The notes under the pieces: generated by a model | The model's input: the letters and a program-made list of their open reading frames with translations, nothing else | Told to the model about the DNA's origin: nothing | Database searches by the model: none | DNA from: Bifidobacteriaceae bacterium | GTDB taxonomy: Bacteria; Actinomycetota; Actinomycetes; Actinomycetales; WQXJ01 | Direction: 5' to 3' | Length of the DNA: 64,000 bases | NCBI GenBank assembly: GCA_031270825.1 | Contig: JAISXH010000006.1 | Span: 1-64,000, forward strand | Shown here: piece by piece, positions 8,106 through 19,198 of the stretch | Layout: each line of letters starts with the position of its first letter | Numbering within the stretch: position 1 is the first letter of the stretch | Made by a program: the position numbers and the translations under genes

Positions 8106-9705
8106 GGTGGGGTTCGATCCGCGCCGTCAGCAGGCCGTAGGTGAAGGCGTCGGTCAGGGCCTCCCAGGAGGCCTCGATGATGTTCGCGCCCACGCCGACG
8201 GTGCGCCAAACCATTCGTCCGTTGGTCGATTCGATCATCACGCGGGTGATCGCGTCGGTGCCACGGGCCGAATCGAGGATGCGGACCTTGTAGTCGACCA
8301 GGTCGATTTCAGCCAACTCCGGGTAGACGCCGTCCAAGGCCAGCCGCAGCGCCGCGTCCAGGGCGTTGACCGGGCCGTTGCCCTCGCCGGTGGCGACCAG
8401 ACGGTTCGAGCCGGCCCACAGCTTGACGGTGGCTTCGGAAGCCGTCGGCGCGTCCGGCCCGGTCTGGCCGTTGGGAGTGGTCTCGGAAATGGTCCGCCAC
8501 GACTCGACCCGGAAGTACTCCGGCCGCCCGCCAGCCAGTTCCGATCGGAGCAACAACTCAAACGAGGCGTCGGCGGCGTCGAAGGTGTATCCGACCGCCT
8601 CCAAGGCTTTGACCTTCTCGGTCACCCGCGTCAGGATGTCGTTCTGGCCCGCCAGATCGAAGCCCAATTCCCGGCCCTTGAGTTCGACTGAGGCCCGGCC
8701 GGCCATCTCCGAGACCAGCATGCGCATGTCGTTGCCGACTTCGACCGGGTCGATGTGCTGGTAGAGGTCCGGATCGACGCGGATGGCGCTGGCGTGGAGC
8801 CCCGCCTTGTGGGCGAAGGCCGAGGTGCCGACATAGGGTTGGCGGGCGAACGGGGCGATGTTGGTGACCTCGCTGATGGCGTGGGCCACTCCGGTCAGAT
8901 CAGCGAGCTGGTCGGCGTCCAACGCCGCGATGCCCGCCTTCAGCGCCAGGTTCGGGATGATCGCGGTCAGGTCGGCGTTGCCGGTCCGTTCGCCATAGCC
9001 GTTGATGGTCCCCTGGACGTGCATGGCGCCGGCGGCCACCGCGGCCAGGGAATTCGCGACCGCGCAGCCGGTGTCGTTGTGACAGTGGATGCCCAGATCC
9101 ACCTTCACCCCGGCCCCGGTGGCGCTGACGATCTCAGCGATCGCCTCCGGCAGCATGCCGCCGTTGGTGTCGCACAACACGACCACCTCGGCGCCGGCCT
9201 CGGCCGCGGCCTTGACGCAACTAAGCGTGTAGGCCGAGTCGAACCGGTAGCCGTCGAAGAAGTGCTCCGCGTCCAGGAACACGCGCCGGCCCTCGCCGAC
9301 CAAGAAACCGACGGTGTCCGTGATCATGCGCAGATTCTCCGCCGGCGTGGTCTTCAGCGCCCGCTCGACGTGGCGGATGTCGGACTTGGCGACCAGGGTG
9401 ACCACCGGCGTCTCGGCCTCCAGCAGGGCCCGGACTTGGGGATCGTTGACGGCCTGACCCTCGGCGCGGCGAGTGGCGCCGAAGGCCGCCAGAGTCGCGT
9501 TCTTAAACGTCACCTCCTTGGCCAGGCGAGCGAAGAACTCCGTGTCTTTGGGAATGGCCCCCGGCCAGCCGCCCTCGATGTAGCCCACGCCCAGCCGGTC
9601 CAGCAAGCTGGCGATCTGAATCTTGTCCGCCACCGACAGGTTCATGCCTTCTTGCTGGGCGCCGTCGCGCAGGGTGGTGTCGTAAACGTGGAACTGCTTG
9701 GCCAT
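8101..9705 (-). CDS. cimA: (R)-citramalate synthase
   Basis: A 534-residue enzyme of the DRE-TIM metallolyase family that condenses pyruvate with acetyl-CoA to citramalate, the first step of threonine-independent isoleucine synthesis. The catalytic start YDTTLRDGAQQEG is near residues 8-20, and the metal-binding HCHNDTG lies mid-barrel. The long C-terminal regulatory domain (LeuA dimer type) includes DYKVRILDSARGTDA and ends with WEALTDAFTYGLL. CimA-type proteins carry EGGWPGAIPKDTEFF after the first strand, seen here, which sets them apart from LeuA and NifV. The start is the ATG at 9705 with AGGAAG upstream. It sits at the end of the ilv cluster behind its own attenuator. LeuA-like activity cannot be fully excluded. 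Confidence 0.9.
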   Translation of the reverse strand: MAKQFHVYDTTLRDGAQQEGMNLSVADKIQIASLLDRLGVGYIEGGWPGAIPKDTEFFARLAKEVTFKNATLAAFGATRRAEGQAVNDPQVRALLEAETPVVTLVAKSDIRHVERALKTTPAENLRMITDTVGFLVGEGRRVFLDAEHFFDGYRFDSAYTLSCVKAAAEAGAEVVVLCDTNGGMLPEAIAEIVSATGAGVKVDLGIHCHNDTGCAVANSLAAVAAGAMHVQGTINGYGERTGNADLTAIIPNLALKAGIAALDADQLADLTGVAHAISEVTNIAPFARQPYVGTSAFAHKAGLHASAIRVDPDLYQHIDPVEVGNDMRMLVSEMAGRASVELKGRELGFDLAGQNDILTRVTEKVKALEAVGYTFDAADASFELLLRSELAGGRPEYFRVESWRTISETTPNGQTGPDAPTASEATVKLWAGSNRLVATGEGNGPVNALDAALRLALDGVYPELAEIDLVDYKVRILDSARGTDAITRVMIESTNGRMVWRTVGVGANIIEASWEALTDAFTYGLLTARIEPHL

Positions 9706-9731
9706 GGGTCTTCCTTCGTCTTCAGGGCAAT

Positions 9732-9762
9732 AAAAAACCTCCCGCCGAACGGACAGGAGGTT
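9732..9762 (-). terminator. Attenuator terminator in the cimA leader
   Basis: On the minus strand AACCTCC (9756-9762) pairs with GGAGGTT (9736-9742) and is followed by TTTTTTA. It lies between the leader peptide stop and the cimA start, as expected for transcription attenuation. Confidence 0.82.
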
Positions 9763-9764
9763 GC

Positions 9765-9792
9765 GCGCCAAGCGGATGTGGCCGCTGGGCGC
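9765..9792 (-). promoter_or_regulatory. Pause hairpin of the cimA attenuator
   Basis: GCGCC-C-AGCGG pairs with CCGCT-T-GGCGC around a six-base loop, directly after the leader peptide's stop codon and just before the terminator. The position matches the 1:2 pause hairpin of classical amino-acid attenuators. I did not find a convincing antiterminator pairing by eye. Confidence 0.6.
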
Positions 9793-9793
9793 A

Positions 9794-9832
9794 CTAGGTA
9801 ATAATCAGGACCTGGTGAGTCACGCCTCCCAT
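9794..9832 (-). CDS. Branched-chain leader peptide before cimA
   Basis: A 12-codon frame, M-G-G-V-T-H-Q-V-L-I-I-T, ends 89 bases before the cimA start. Codons 8-11 read Val-Leu-Ile-Ile. It is followed at once by a hairpin and an intrinsic terminator, so translation of these codons should report the supply of charged Val, Leu and Ile tRNAs. No strong Shine-Dalgarno was seen before the ATG; the transcript could be leaderless or nearly so. The call rests on codon content and on the hairpin/terminator order. The parallel leader before ilvB supports it. Confidence 0.7.
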   Translation of the reverse strand: MGGVTHQVLIIT

Positions 9833-9964
9833 GGTGCCACATCAGCGGCCGGACCGGAAATCACCGCCGCCGGGCCGGCCCAATCACCTGGGCTAGCCGA
9901 CCAGCGACCGTCCGGCAAGCGCTGCCCGGCAAGCGCATCCCGGCAAAGCCCGGCCGCATCCCAG

Positions 9965-11050
9965 CTAGACCAGGCGGTGGGTCCAGGCGTGGCGATCCTC
10001 GCCCCGCCCGTATTGGATGTCCGTCAATTCCTGGCGCAGCGACATGGTCAGGGCGCCGGGCCGGCCGTCGCCAACCGTCAGGTCGAAGTCCTCGCCCGCC
10101 AGGCGCCCCACCGGCGTCACCACCGCCGCGGTGCCGCAGGCGAAGACCTCCGCCACGGTCCCGGCTTTGATCCCGGCCAGCGCCTCGGCCAATTCCACCG
10201 GTCGCTCGGTCACGGTCAGACCGCGATCGCGGACCAGTTGGAGCAGCGAAGACCGGGTGACCCCCTCAAGGATGGTGCCGGAGGTCGGCGGCGTCACCAC
10301 CGACCCGTCCGCCATCACCAGGGCCACGTTCATCCCGCCCAACTCCTCCAGGCAGGTGGATGTCGCCGCGTCAAGGAACAGCACCTGCTCGCAGCCATGG
10401 GCGTAAGCCAATTCCTGGGACACCAGCGAAGCCGCGTAGTTGCCGCCGCACTTGGCGGCGCCGGTCCCGCCCGGCCCCGCCCGGTGGTAGGTCTGGTCCA
10501 CCCAGATCGACACCGGCGCCAGGCCACCTTTGAAGTAGGCCCCCACCGGCGAGGCGATGACCAGGTAGGTCACCTCGTGGGCGGCACGCACGCCGATGAA
10601 CGGCTCGGACGCGAACATGAACGGGCGCAGGTACAGGGATGTGCCCGGCTCGGCCGGCACCCAGGCTTGGTCAACCTTGACCAGTGCCGCCAGCGAGTCC
10701 AAGAAGTCCTCGACCGGAAGTTCGGGCAAGGCCAGGCGCCGGGCCGAACGGGAGAACCGCTCGGCGTTGGCGGCCGGGCGGAAAGTTCTGATGGAACCGT
10801 CCTCCCAGCGGTAGGCCTTCAGCCCCTCGAACACTTCTTGGGCGTAATGCAGCACCGAGGTGGCGGGCATCAACTGCAAGGGACCGTAGGGGACGATCCG
10901 ATGATCGTGCCAGCCCCGGCCCCCCGCCTGCCAGGTGATCTGGGCCATGTGGTCGGTGAAGACGGTGCCGAAGGCCGGCGCCTGGATCAGCGCCGCCCGC
11001 TCACAGGCCTCCAACGGCGAGGGATTCGGATCAAGTGCGAACCGACTCAT
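9965..11050 (-). CDS. ilvE: Branched-chain amino acid aminotransferase
   Basis: A 361-residue fold-type IV PLP enzyme that makes Ile, Val and Leu from their 2-oxo acids using glutamate. The PLP lysine is Lys200 in GAAKCGGNYAASL. Family blocks include HYAQEVFEGLKAYRWEDGSI, LYLRPFMFASEP, EELGGMNVALVM and the phosphate loop around LEGVTRSSLLQL. The length matches the long bacterial/mitochondrial BCAT group rather than the 300-residue IlvE group. It starts 13 bases after the leuB stop, in one operon with leuB and ilvC. A shorter frame inside it is a shadow. Confidence 0.95.
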   Translation of the reverse strand: MSRFALDPNPSPLEACERAALIQAPAFGTVFTDHMAQITWQAGGRGWHDHRIVPYGPLQLMPATSVLHYAQEVFEGLKAYRWEDGSIRTFRPAANAERFSRSARRLALPELPVEDFLDSLAALVKVDQAWVPAEPGTSLYLRPFMFASEPFIGVRAAHEVTYLVIASPVGAYFKGGLAPVSIWVDQTYHRAGPGGTGAAKCGGNYAASLVSQELAYAHGCEQVLFLDAATSTCLEELGGMNVALVMADGSVVTPPTSGTILEGVTRSSLLQLVRDRGLTVTERPVELAEALAGIKAGTVAEVFACGTAAVVTPVGRLAGEDFDLTVGDGRPGALTMSLRQELTDIQYGRGEDRHAWTHRLV

Positions 11051-11063
11051 GACTGCTCCTCAA

Positions 11064-13796
<2,733 letters not shown>

Positions 13797-13804
13797 GTCT
13801 GCTC

Positions 13805-15592
13805 CTAGAACTCGTCACGTTCGAAGGTCGGGGCCAGCCCGCGCGCGTATTCGATGGTGTCGTTGGAGGCCCCACCGGCGATCATGGGCCAGACCTGGGC
13901 GTCCCTGGAGACCTGGAAGTCGATCAGGACCGGGCGGTCGGTGATGGCCATGGCCTCGGCGATCACCTGATCCACCTGGTCGGCTTGGGAGCAGCGCAAA
14001 GCGGCGCACCCGTAGGCCTCAGCCAGCTTGACGAAGTCGGGGATCATGACTGTGTCGTCGCCGGTGTGCAGGTCGGTGTTGGAGTAGCGCTGGCCGTAGA
14101 ACAGGGTCTGCCATTGGCGGACCATGCCCAGCGATGAGTTGTTGATCAGCGCGACCTTGACCGGAATCGAGTTGAGGGCGCAAGTGACCAGTTCGTGGCC
14201 GGTCATCTGGAAGCAGCCGTCGCCATCGACCGCCCAGACTTGGCGCTCGGGGTGGGCAACCTGGGCCCCCATGGCGGCGGGGGCGGCGTAGCCCATGGTG
14301 CCCAGACCGCCGGAGTTGAGCAATTGCCGTTCGCCAGAGATGTCCAGGAACTGTTGCGCCCACATTTGGTGTTGGCCCACGCCGGCGGCGAAGATGGCGT
14401 CCGGCGGCGCCAGCGCCGACAGGCGCTCGATCACGTGTTGCGGCGCCAGCCTGCCGTCTGAGGGCTGGTCATAGCCTGCCGGGTAGCTGGCCCGCAGACC
14501 GTTCAGATAATCCCACCAGTGCCCCCAGTCCGGCTTGGCGTCCCAGTCGCCGACCAGGTCCGCCAACTGGGCCAGGACGTGGCCGACGTCGCCGACTATG
14601 GGAACGTCCACGGGCAGGTTCTTGCCGATTTCGGCCGGATCGATGTCGGCGTGGACCAGTTTCGCATGCGGCGCGAAGGAGGCCAGCTCCCCGGTCAGGC
14701 GGTCGTCGAAACGCGACCCCAGGGCCACGATGAGATCCGCGTTCTGCAGGGCGGCGACAGCCGGGACGGTGCCGTGCATTCCGCCCATGCCTAGATTGGC
14801 CGGATGGCTGTCTGGCAACGCGCCCGCGCCCATCAGGGTGATGACCACCGGCGCCCCCGTGCGACTGACCACCTTGGCCAGGTCGGCCTTGGCGGCCGCT
14901 CCCGCCCGGATGATTCCACCGCCGGCCAGGATGACCGGCCGCTTGGCCTGACGCAGGACCTCGGCGGCCTGTTGGACCTGCTTGGCATGCGGCTTGACGA
15001 CCGGCTTGTAGCCCGGCAACTCCATCTTGACCGGCCAATGCCAGTCGACGCGAGCGGTTTGAGCCGACTTGGTGACGTCCACCAGGACCGGGCCGGGCCG
15101 CCCGCTGTGCGCTATGTGGTAGGCGGCGGAAATCGCCGGAGCGATGTCGACGGCTTCCTTGACCAGGAATGAGTGCTTGGTCAAGGGCATGGTGGCGCCA
15201 ACGATGTCGGCCTCTTGGAAGGCGTCGGTGCCGATCGCCTGGGCGCCCACCTGGCCGGTGATGGCCAAGACCGGCACCGAGTCAATGTTGGCGTCTGCCA
15301 GAGCGGTGATCAGATTGGTGGCGCCAGGCCCAGAGGTCGCCATGCAGACCCCGACGCGCCCCGAAGACGCCGCGTAGCCGGCGGCGGCGTGGCCTGCGCC
15401 TTGTTCGTGGCGGACCAGGATATGCCGAATCTTGGAAGCGTACAAAGGATCATAGGTCGGCAAGATGGTGCCGCCCGGGATCCCGAAGATGACCTCTACG
15501 CCAAGCGCCTCCAAGGTTTTGACGACCGCCTCGGCGCCGGTCAGGGACGCGGGGACCCTGCGGCCGGGAGGAACCGGCTTTGGTTCTGTCAT
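13805..15592 (-). CDS. ilvB: Acetolactate synthase large subunit
   Basis: A 595-residue ThDP-dependent enzyme that forms acetolactate or acetohydroxybutyrate, the common step of Val/Leu/Ile synthesis. The catalytic Glu63 is in [10 protein letters not shown]. The N-terminal block [14 protein letters not shown], the middle FAD-binding region with LGMGGMHGT, and the C-terminal ThDP/Mg motif [16 protein letters not shown] followed by [13 protein letters not shown] are all present. The length is typical. It is the first structural gene of the cluster and is controlled by an upstream leader peptide and terminator. Its stop overlaps the ilvN ribosome-binding site. Confidence 0.97.
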   Translation of the reverse strand: MTEPKPVPPGRRVPASLTGAEAVVKTLEALGVEVIFGIPGGTILPTYDPLYASKIRHILVRHEQGAGHAAAGYAASSGRVGVCMATSGPGATNLITALADANIDSVPVLAITGQVGAQAIGTDAFQEADIVGATMPLTKHSFLVKEAVDIAPAISAAYHIAHSGRPGPVLVDVTKSAQTARVDWHWPVKMELPGYKPVVKPHAKQVQQAAEVLRQAKRPVILAGGGIIRAGAAAKADLAKVVSRTGAPVVITLMGAGALPDSHPANLGMGGMHGTVPAVAALQNADLIVALGSRFDDRLTGELASFAPHAKLVHADIDPAEIGKNLPVDVPIVGDVGHVLAQLADLVGDWDAKPDWGHWWDYLNGLRASYPAGYDQPSDGRLAPQHVIERLSALAPPDAIFAAGVGQHQMWAQQFLDISGERQLLNSGGLGTMGYAAPAAMGAQVAHPERQVWAVDGDGCFQMTGHELVTCALNSIPVKVALINNSSLGMVRQWQTLFYGQRYSNTDLHTGDDTVMIPDFVKLAEAYGCAALRCSQADQVDQVIAEAMAITDRPVLIDFQVSRDAQVWPMIAGGASNDTIEYARGLAPTFERDEF

Positions 15593-15622
15593 GACCTGTC
15601 CTTTCGCTTCGCTTGTGGCAAC

Positions 15623-15654
15623 AAAAAACCCTCCGGCCCGTTGCGGACGGAGGG
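15623..15654 (-). terminator. Attenuator terminator in the ilvB leader
   Basis: On the minus strand CCCTCCG (15648-15654) pairs with CGGAGGG (15629-15635), followed by TTTTTTG. It ends about 31 bases before the ilvB start. A preceding hairpin, GCGCGCGG (15682-15689) with CCGCGCGC (15654-15661), overlaps the end of the leader peptide and touches the terminator stem, so the two compete by one base. Confidence 0.85.
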
Positions 15655-15676
15655 CGCGCGGCCAACCTTCGAGGGG

Positions 15677-15715
15677 CTAGCCCGCGCGCTGGCCTACTAC
15701 GACGATCTGTTGCAC
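15677..15715 (-). CDS. Branched-chain leader peptide before ilvB
   Basis: A 12-codon frame starting with GTG reads (M)-Q-Q-I-V-V-V-G-Q-R-A-G. The run Ile-Val-Val-Val is what is expected of an ilv attenuator leader, and similar leaders precede ilvB in other actinobacteria. GGAGGG lies about 16 bases upstream, rather far, so the exact start is uncertain. The stop codon lies inside the left arm region of a hairpin that precedes the intrinsic terminator. The ribosome stalling at the IVVV codons would allow read-through into ilvBNC-leuB-ilvE. Confidence 0.78.
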   Translation of the reverse strand: MQQIVVVGQRAG

Positions 15716-15880
15716 GCCAGCTAGCCTAATCCCTCCGACCGCCACCTGGAACCAAACGTCCGTATTCTGGACACTTAGGCCCTGCGCGACCACATCTCCG
15801 CGCTGGTGGGAGCCGTCGCCGGCGAAACTGGGACGAAAGTGAAGGCCCGCACCAGGCCACGCAGAGGTACGGTGACTGGC

Positions 15881-17479
15881 ATGACTGCCCTAGTTGAGTT
15901 CCTGGCGGGCCAGCCCGTGCTCCTTATGTTCATTTTGGTTGGAATCGGCTCTGCTCTTGGTGAAATCAGGATCAAGGGAGTAGCCATCGCGGCAGCCGCC
16001 GTCTTGTTCATCGCGATCGCATTCTCCGCCTGGGGGAAATCCCTCGACATCGAGATGCCCCTGGAACACCTTGAAATTCTGGGCACCTTCGGCTTGGTCC
16101 TGTTCACCTACACCATCGGCGTTCTATCTGGATCGAACTTTTTCGCCTCGCTTAGGACCGGCTGGCGCACCATTTTGGCGATGATAGCGCTATTGGCGGG
16201 TTGCGCCGGGATCGCCTTCGCCGGTGGCAAGATCCTTGGCCTGGACGGGACCACCGTCGGGGGCACCCTATCCGGAGCACTCACCAACACGCCGATGCTC
16301 GCCGCCGTGAGGGACGCTTCCGGGGACACCAACGCGCCCACAATCGGCTACGCCGTGGCATATGTCTTCGGGGTCTTGGGAATGCTCTTCTTCGCGCAAA
16401 TGGCGCTTCGCCAGGCCCCGAAGGACGCCGACGCCCCGGCGCCGCTGGTTTCGCGCACCATTAGAGTGGAAACCGACTCAATGCCCTCAATAGCTGGTTT
16501 GGAAGAGCGCTATGAGGGGCAGATCAAATTCGCCCGGGTCCGGCACGGCGAGCACAATCCGATCTTGGCCGTCAGTGAAGACGACGTGCTGCGCCGTGAC
16601 GACCTGGTGACCGTGGTGGGACCGGCTGAGTCAGTCAAGGCCGTCACCCGCGAACTTGGCCACCAGTCATCCCATGACCTCATCTCCGACCGGCGTTATC
16701 TCGACTTCCGGCGCATCACGGTTTCCAACCCCTTGCTCTCCGGACGCACCATCGAAGAGCTGGACCTTGAGGAACGCTTCTCGGCCCGAATCATCCGCGT
16801 CCGCCGCGGCGACGTCGACATGATCGCCGAACCCGGACTGGTGCTCCAACAGGGCGACCGGGTCCGGGTGGTGGCCTCGCGCGAACGGATGGACGCGCTC
16901 TCCAAATACTTCGGTGATTCCGCCCGCGGTTTGGCGGATATCAACCCGGTCGGATTCGCCATCGGCTTGGCTCTGGGGATCGGCCTGGGGCTGGTCCCCA
17001 TACCGCTGGGCTCCTTCACCTTTAAGCTCGGCATGGCCGCCGGGACGTTGCTGATCGGTCTGGTTTTCGGTCGCGTGGGGCGGATCGGGCCCTTTGTCAC
17101 GACCATGCCCACCTCCTCCTCCCAAGCCATTTCGGAGCTCGGCCTGTTAATATTCCTTTCACAGGCCGGTGTCGCCGCCGGCACGCAAATCGCTGGCGCC
17201 TTCGCCTCCGGCGAGTGGCTGAAGATCGTCTGCCTTGGCGCTGTAATCACCACATTCCTCGGTGCTGGCATGTACTTTGTCATGAGGCGCCTGTTCAAGA
17301 TCGGTGGAACCCGCCTCAGCGGCATGGAGGCGGGCGTCCAGACTCAGCCAGCGGTGCTGGCTTTCGCAAATGCGAAGACCAATGCAGACTCGAGGGTCGC
17401 ACTCGGTTACGCATTGGTCTATCCTGGCGCGATGGTCACGAAAATCCTCCTGGGACAGATCATGGGGCTGCTGGCCTGA
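15881..17479 (+). CDS. AspT/YidE-type transporter with TrkA_C domains
   Basis: A 532-residue membrane protein of the aspartate:alanine exchanger (AAEx/AspT) and YidE/YbjL family. Two blocks of five or six hydrophobic segments flank a cytoplasmic middle of about 190 residues. That middle holds two TrkA_C-like units, one with RVRHGEHNPILAVSEDDVLRRDDLV and one with IIRVRRGDVDMIAEPGLVLQQGDRVRVVA. Each membrane block carries a conserved GxxxGxxLTNTP-like segment (GGTLSGALTNTPMLAAV; GMEAGVQTQPAVLAFAN). I chose the ATG at 15881; the frame opens at 15806 but that part is Arg/Thr-rich. The substrate is probably a carboxylate or amino acid, not certain. It is divergent from ilvB. Confidence 0.85.
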   Translation: MTALVEFLAGQPVLLMFILVGIGSALGEIRIKGVAIAAAAVLFIAIAFSAWGKSLDIEMPLEHLEILGTFGLVLFTYTIGVLSGSNFFASLRTGWRTILAMIALLAGCAGIAFAGGKILGLDGTTVGGTLSGALTNTPMLAAVRDASGDTNAPTIGYAVAYVFGVLGMLFFAQMALRQAPKDADAPAPLVSRTIRVETDSMPSIAGLEERYEGQIKFARVRHGEHNPILAVSEDDVLRRDDLVTVVGPAESVKAVTRELGHQSSHDLISDRRYLDFRRITVSNPLLSGRTIEELDLEERFSARIIRVRRGDVDMIAEPGLVLQQGDRVRVVASRERMDALSKYFGDSARGLADINPVGFAIGLALGIGLGLVPIPLGSFTFKLGMAAGTLLIGLVFGRVGRIGPFVTTMPTSSSQAISELGLLIFLSQAGVAAGTQIAGAFASGEWLKIVCLGAVITTFLGAGMYFVMRRLFKIGGTRLSGMEAGVQTQPAVLAFANAKTNADSRVALGYALVYPGAMVTKILLGQIMGLLA

Positions 17480-17541
17480 GGTTGGGCTTACAATGTCCAG
17501 CGAACGCTTGGAACCGAGAATAGTAAGGGGAACTGATTTCT

Positions 17542-17859
17542 ATGGCACAACGGGTAGTTGTCGAGTTGCTTGACGACCTAGACCAAACCCCCGCCACAAC
17601 AACCGTCGAGTTCGGCGTCGACGGCGCCAATTACACAATTGACCTCAACGAAGCGCACGCCGCCGAACTGCGCTCCTTCCTCGAACGGTACGCCCAAGCC
17701 GGCCGTCGCCCGGGCTCCAAGCGCGCAGGAGGCGCTTCAGGCCCCGCATTCGACCCCGCGGCCGTCCGCGCCTGGGCCGATTCCAACGGCATCAAGGTCT
17801 CCAAGCGCGGCCGCGTGCCCGGTTGGGTGGTCGAGAAGTACCATCAGGCTGGCTACTAG
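17542..17859 (+). CDS. lsr2: Lsr2 nucleoid-associated protein
   Basis: A 105-residue actinobacterial H-NS-like protein that bridges DNA and silences AT-rich genes. The N-terminal dimerisation domain has VVVELLDDLD and the beta-strand pair TTVEFGVDGANYTIDL. A basic linker with Pro/Gly follows, then the C-terminal DNA-binding domain with VRAWADSNGIKVSKRGRVP and VVEKYHQAG. The minor-groove motif reads RGR. The length is typical. AAGGGGAAC lies 11-12 bases before the ATG. It follows the transporter by 62 bases and may share its transcript. Confidence 0.96.
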   Translation: MAQRVVVELLDDLDQTPATTTVEFGVDGANYTIDLNEAHAAELRSFLERYAQAGRRPGSKRAGGASGPAFDPAAVRAWADSNGIKVSKRGRVPGWVVEKYHQAGY

Positions 17860-17925
17860 GAGCCGTCGCCCCTGATCAGCGCGGTGCTCGCGCGGGATCC
17901 GGGGCGGCTGGCCGCCAACGGTCGG

Positions 17926-17978
17926 TCTGTCCGGTCGGCGGGCAGCGGTGGGTGTTCCCGCGGCCCCGACCTGACAGA
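17926..17978 (+). terminator. Hairpin after lsr2, possible terminator
   Basis: TCTGTC-C-GGTCGG (17926-17938) pairs with CCGACC-T-GACAGA (17966-17978) around a long loop with further pairing. It has no T-run, so it may end transcription only with help or act as an mRNA 3-prime stabiliser. The rest of the 298-base spacer to the next gene shows nothing else. Confidence 0.4.
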
Positions 17979-18157
17979 CAAGAACACGGTCAAGACGATC
18001 AACCCGCCACCAGGCGCTGTTGCCGGCTGCGGGCGCCCCGGAAATCGCTCAACGGCCTGGTCGAAGCCAGGCCCGATCGCCGGGGATTCGGCGCTTTCGG
18101 GTCCGACGCCGCTGAACCGCCCGCATAGTGAGACGAGTAGACGGCTATCCTGGTCGC

Positions 18158-19150
18158 GTGCGCGCGATCGTTGTGAACCGCCCTGGCGGCGCCACCGCCT
18201 TGCGTCTGACCGAAACCGACACCCCCGGGCCGGGACCGGACCAGGTCCTGGTCAAGGTGACGGCGGCCGGCGTCAACTTCATCGACACCTACCGGCGCTC
18301 GGGCGTCTACCGGACGCCATTCCCGCATATACCCGGCTCCGAGGGCGCCGGGGAGATCGAGGCCTTGGGGCCTGAGGTCTCCGGCTTCGCCGTTGGCGAC
18401 CGGGTCGCCTGGGCCAGTTCGGCCACCGGCTCCTACGCCGAGTACGCGGTGGTCGATGCCGCCCAGTTGCTTCCAGCGCCGCTCAATCTGACGCTCGACC
18501 TGGCCGCCGCCATCCCCTTGCAGGGGCTCACCGCCGATTATCTGACCCGGTCCGCCTATCGCCTCGGCCCGGCCGACAGCGCGTTGATCTACGCCGCCGC
18601 CGGCGGCGTGGGCCAACTGGTCACCCAGCTGGCGCTGGCCGCAGGCGCCCAAGTGATCGCCACGGTCGGCTCGGGCGCCAAGATCGCAACGGTGGCGGAA
18701 CTGGGCGTGCCGGACGACGGCATCGTGAATCTGGGCGCCCTGGCCGACCTGACCACCGGACTGCCGCCCCGCGTCCGAGCGCTGACCGCGGGCGAAGGCG
18801 CCCACGTCGCCTACGACGGAATCGGCCGCGACACCTTCGCCGCGACGCTGGCGAGCCTTCGACGCCGGGGGACGGCTGTCCTCTACGGGGGCGCCTCGGG
18901 CCAGGTCGAGCCCTTCGACCCGCAGGAGCTGAACGCCCACGGTTCGCTCTACCTGACCCGTCCGAAGCTGGACGACTACACCGCCACGCCCGCCCAGCTC
19001 CGCGAACGGGCCGAGCGGGTGTTCGCCGCCGTGGCCAACGGCGCTTTGAAGGTCGCCATCGGCGGTCGATTCCCGCTCGCCGACGCCACCTTCGCGCACC
19101 AAGCCCTCGAGTCGCGGGCCAGTCAAGGTAAACTCGTGCTGTATCTGTAA
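18158..19150 (+). CDS. NADPH:quinone oxidoreductase, Qor type
   Basis: A 330-residue zinc-independent medium-chain dehydrogenase that reduces quinones with NADPH. The N-terminal GroES-like part has TAAGVNFIDTYRRSGVY and HIPGSEGAGEI. The nucleotide-binding domain has AAAGGVGQLVTQLALAAGA, and the C-terminal half has the AYDGIGRDTFAATLASLRRRG block. No structural or catalytic zinc cysteines are present, as expected for Qor. I prefer the GTG at 18158, which gives the usual VRAIVVNRPGG start; another GTG at 18128 would add ten residues. No clear ribosome-binding site is seen before either. Confidence 0.9.
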   Translation: MRAIVVNRPGGATALRLTETDTPGPGPDQVLVKVTAAGVNFIDTYRRSGVYRTPFPHIPGSEGAGEIEALGPEVSGFAVGDRVAWASSATGSYAEYAVVDAAQLLPAPLNLTLDLAAAIPLQGLTADYLTRSAYRLGPADSALIYAAAGGVGQLVTQLALAAGAQVIATVGSGAKIATVAELGVPDDGIVNLGALADLTTGLPPRVRALTAGEGAHVAYDGIGRDTFAATLASLRRRGTAVLYGGASGQVEPFDPQELNAHGSLYLTRPKLDDYTATPAQLRERAERVFAAVANGALKVAIGGRFPLADATFAHQALESRASQGKLVLYL

Positions 19151-19198
19151 GCCGCTTGGCGCCCGGGCGCCGCGACCGAACAACTGAAACGAACCGAA

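Noticed and set aside
9965-11050. Third attenuator before ilvE or leuB
   Set aside because: The gaps are 13 bases and a four-base overlap, leaving no room for a leader.
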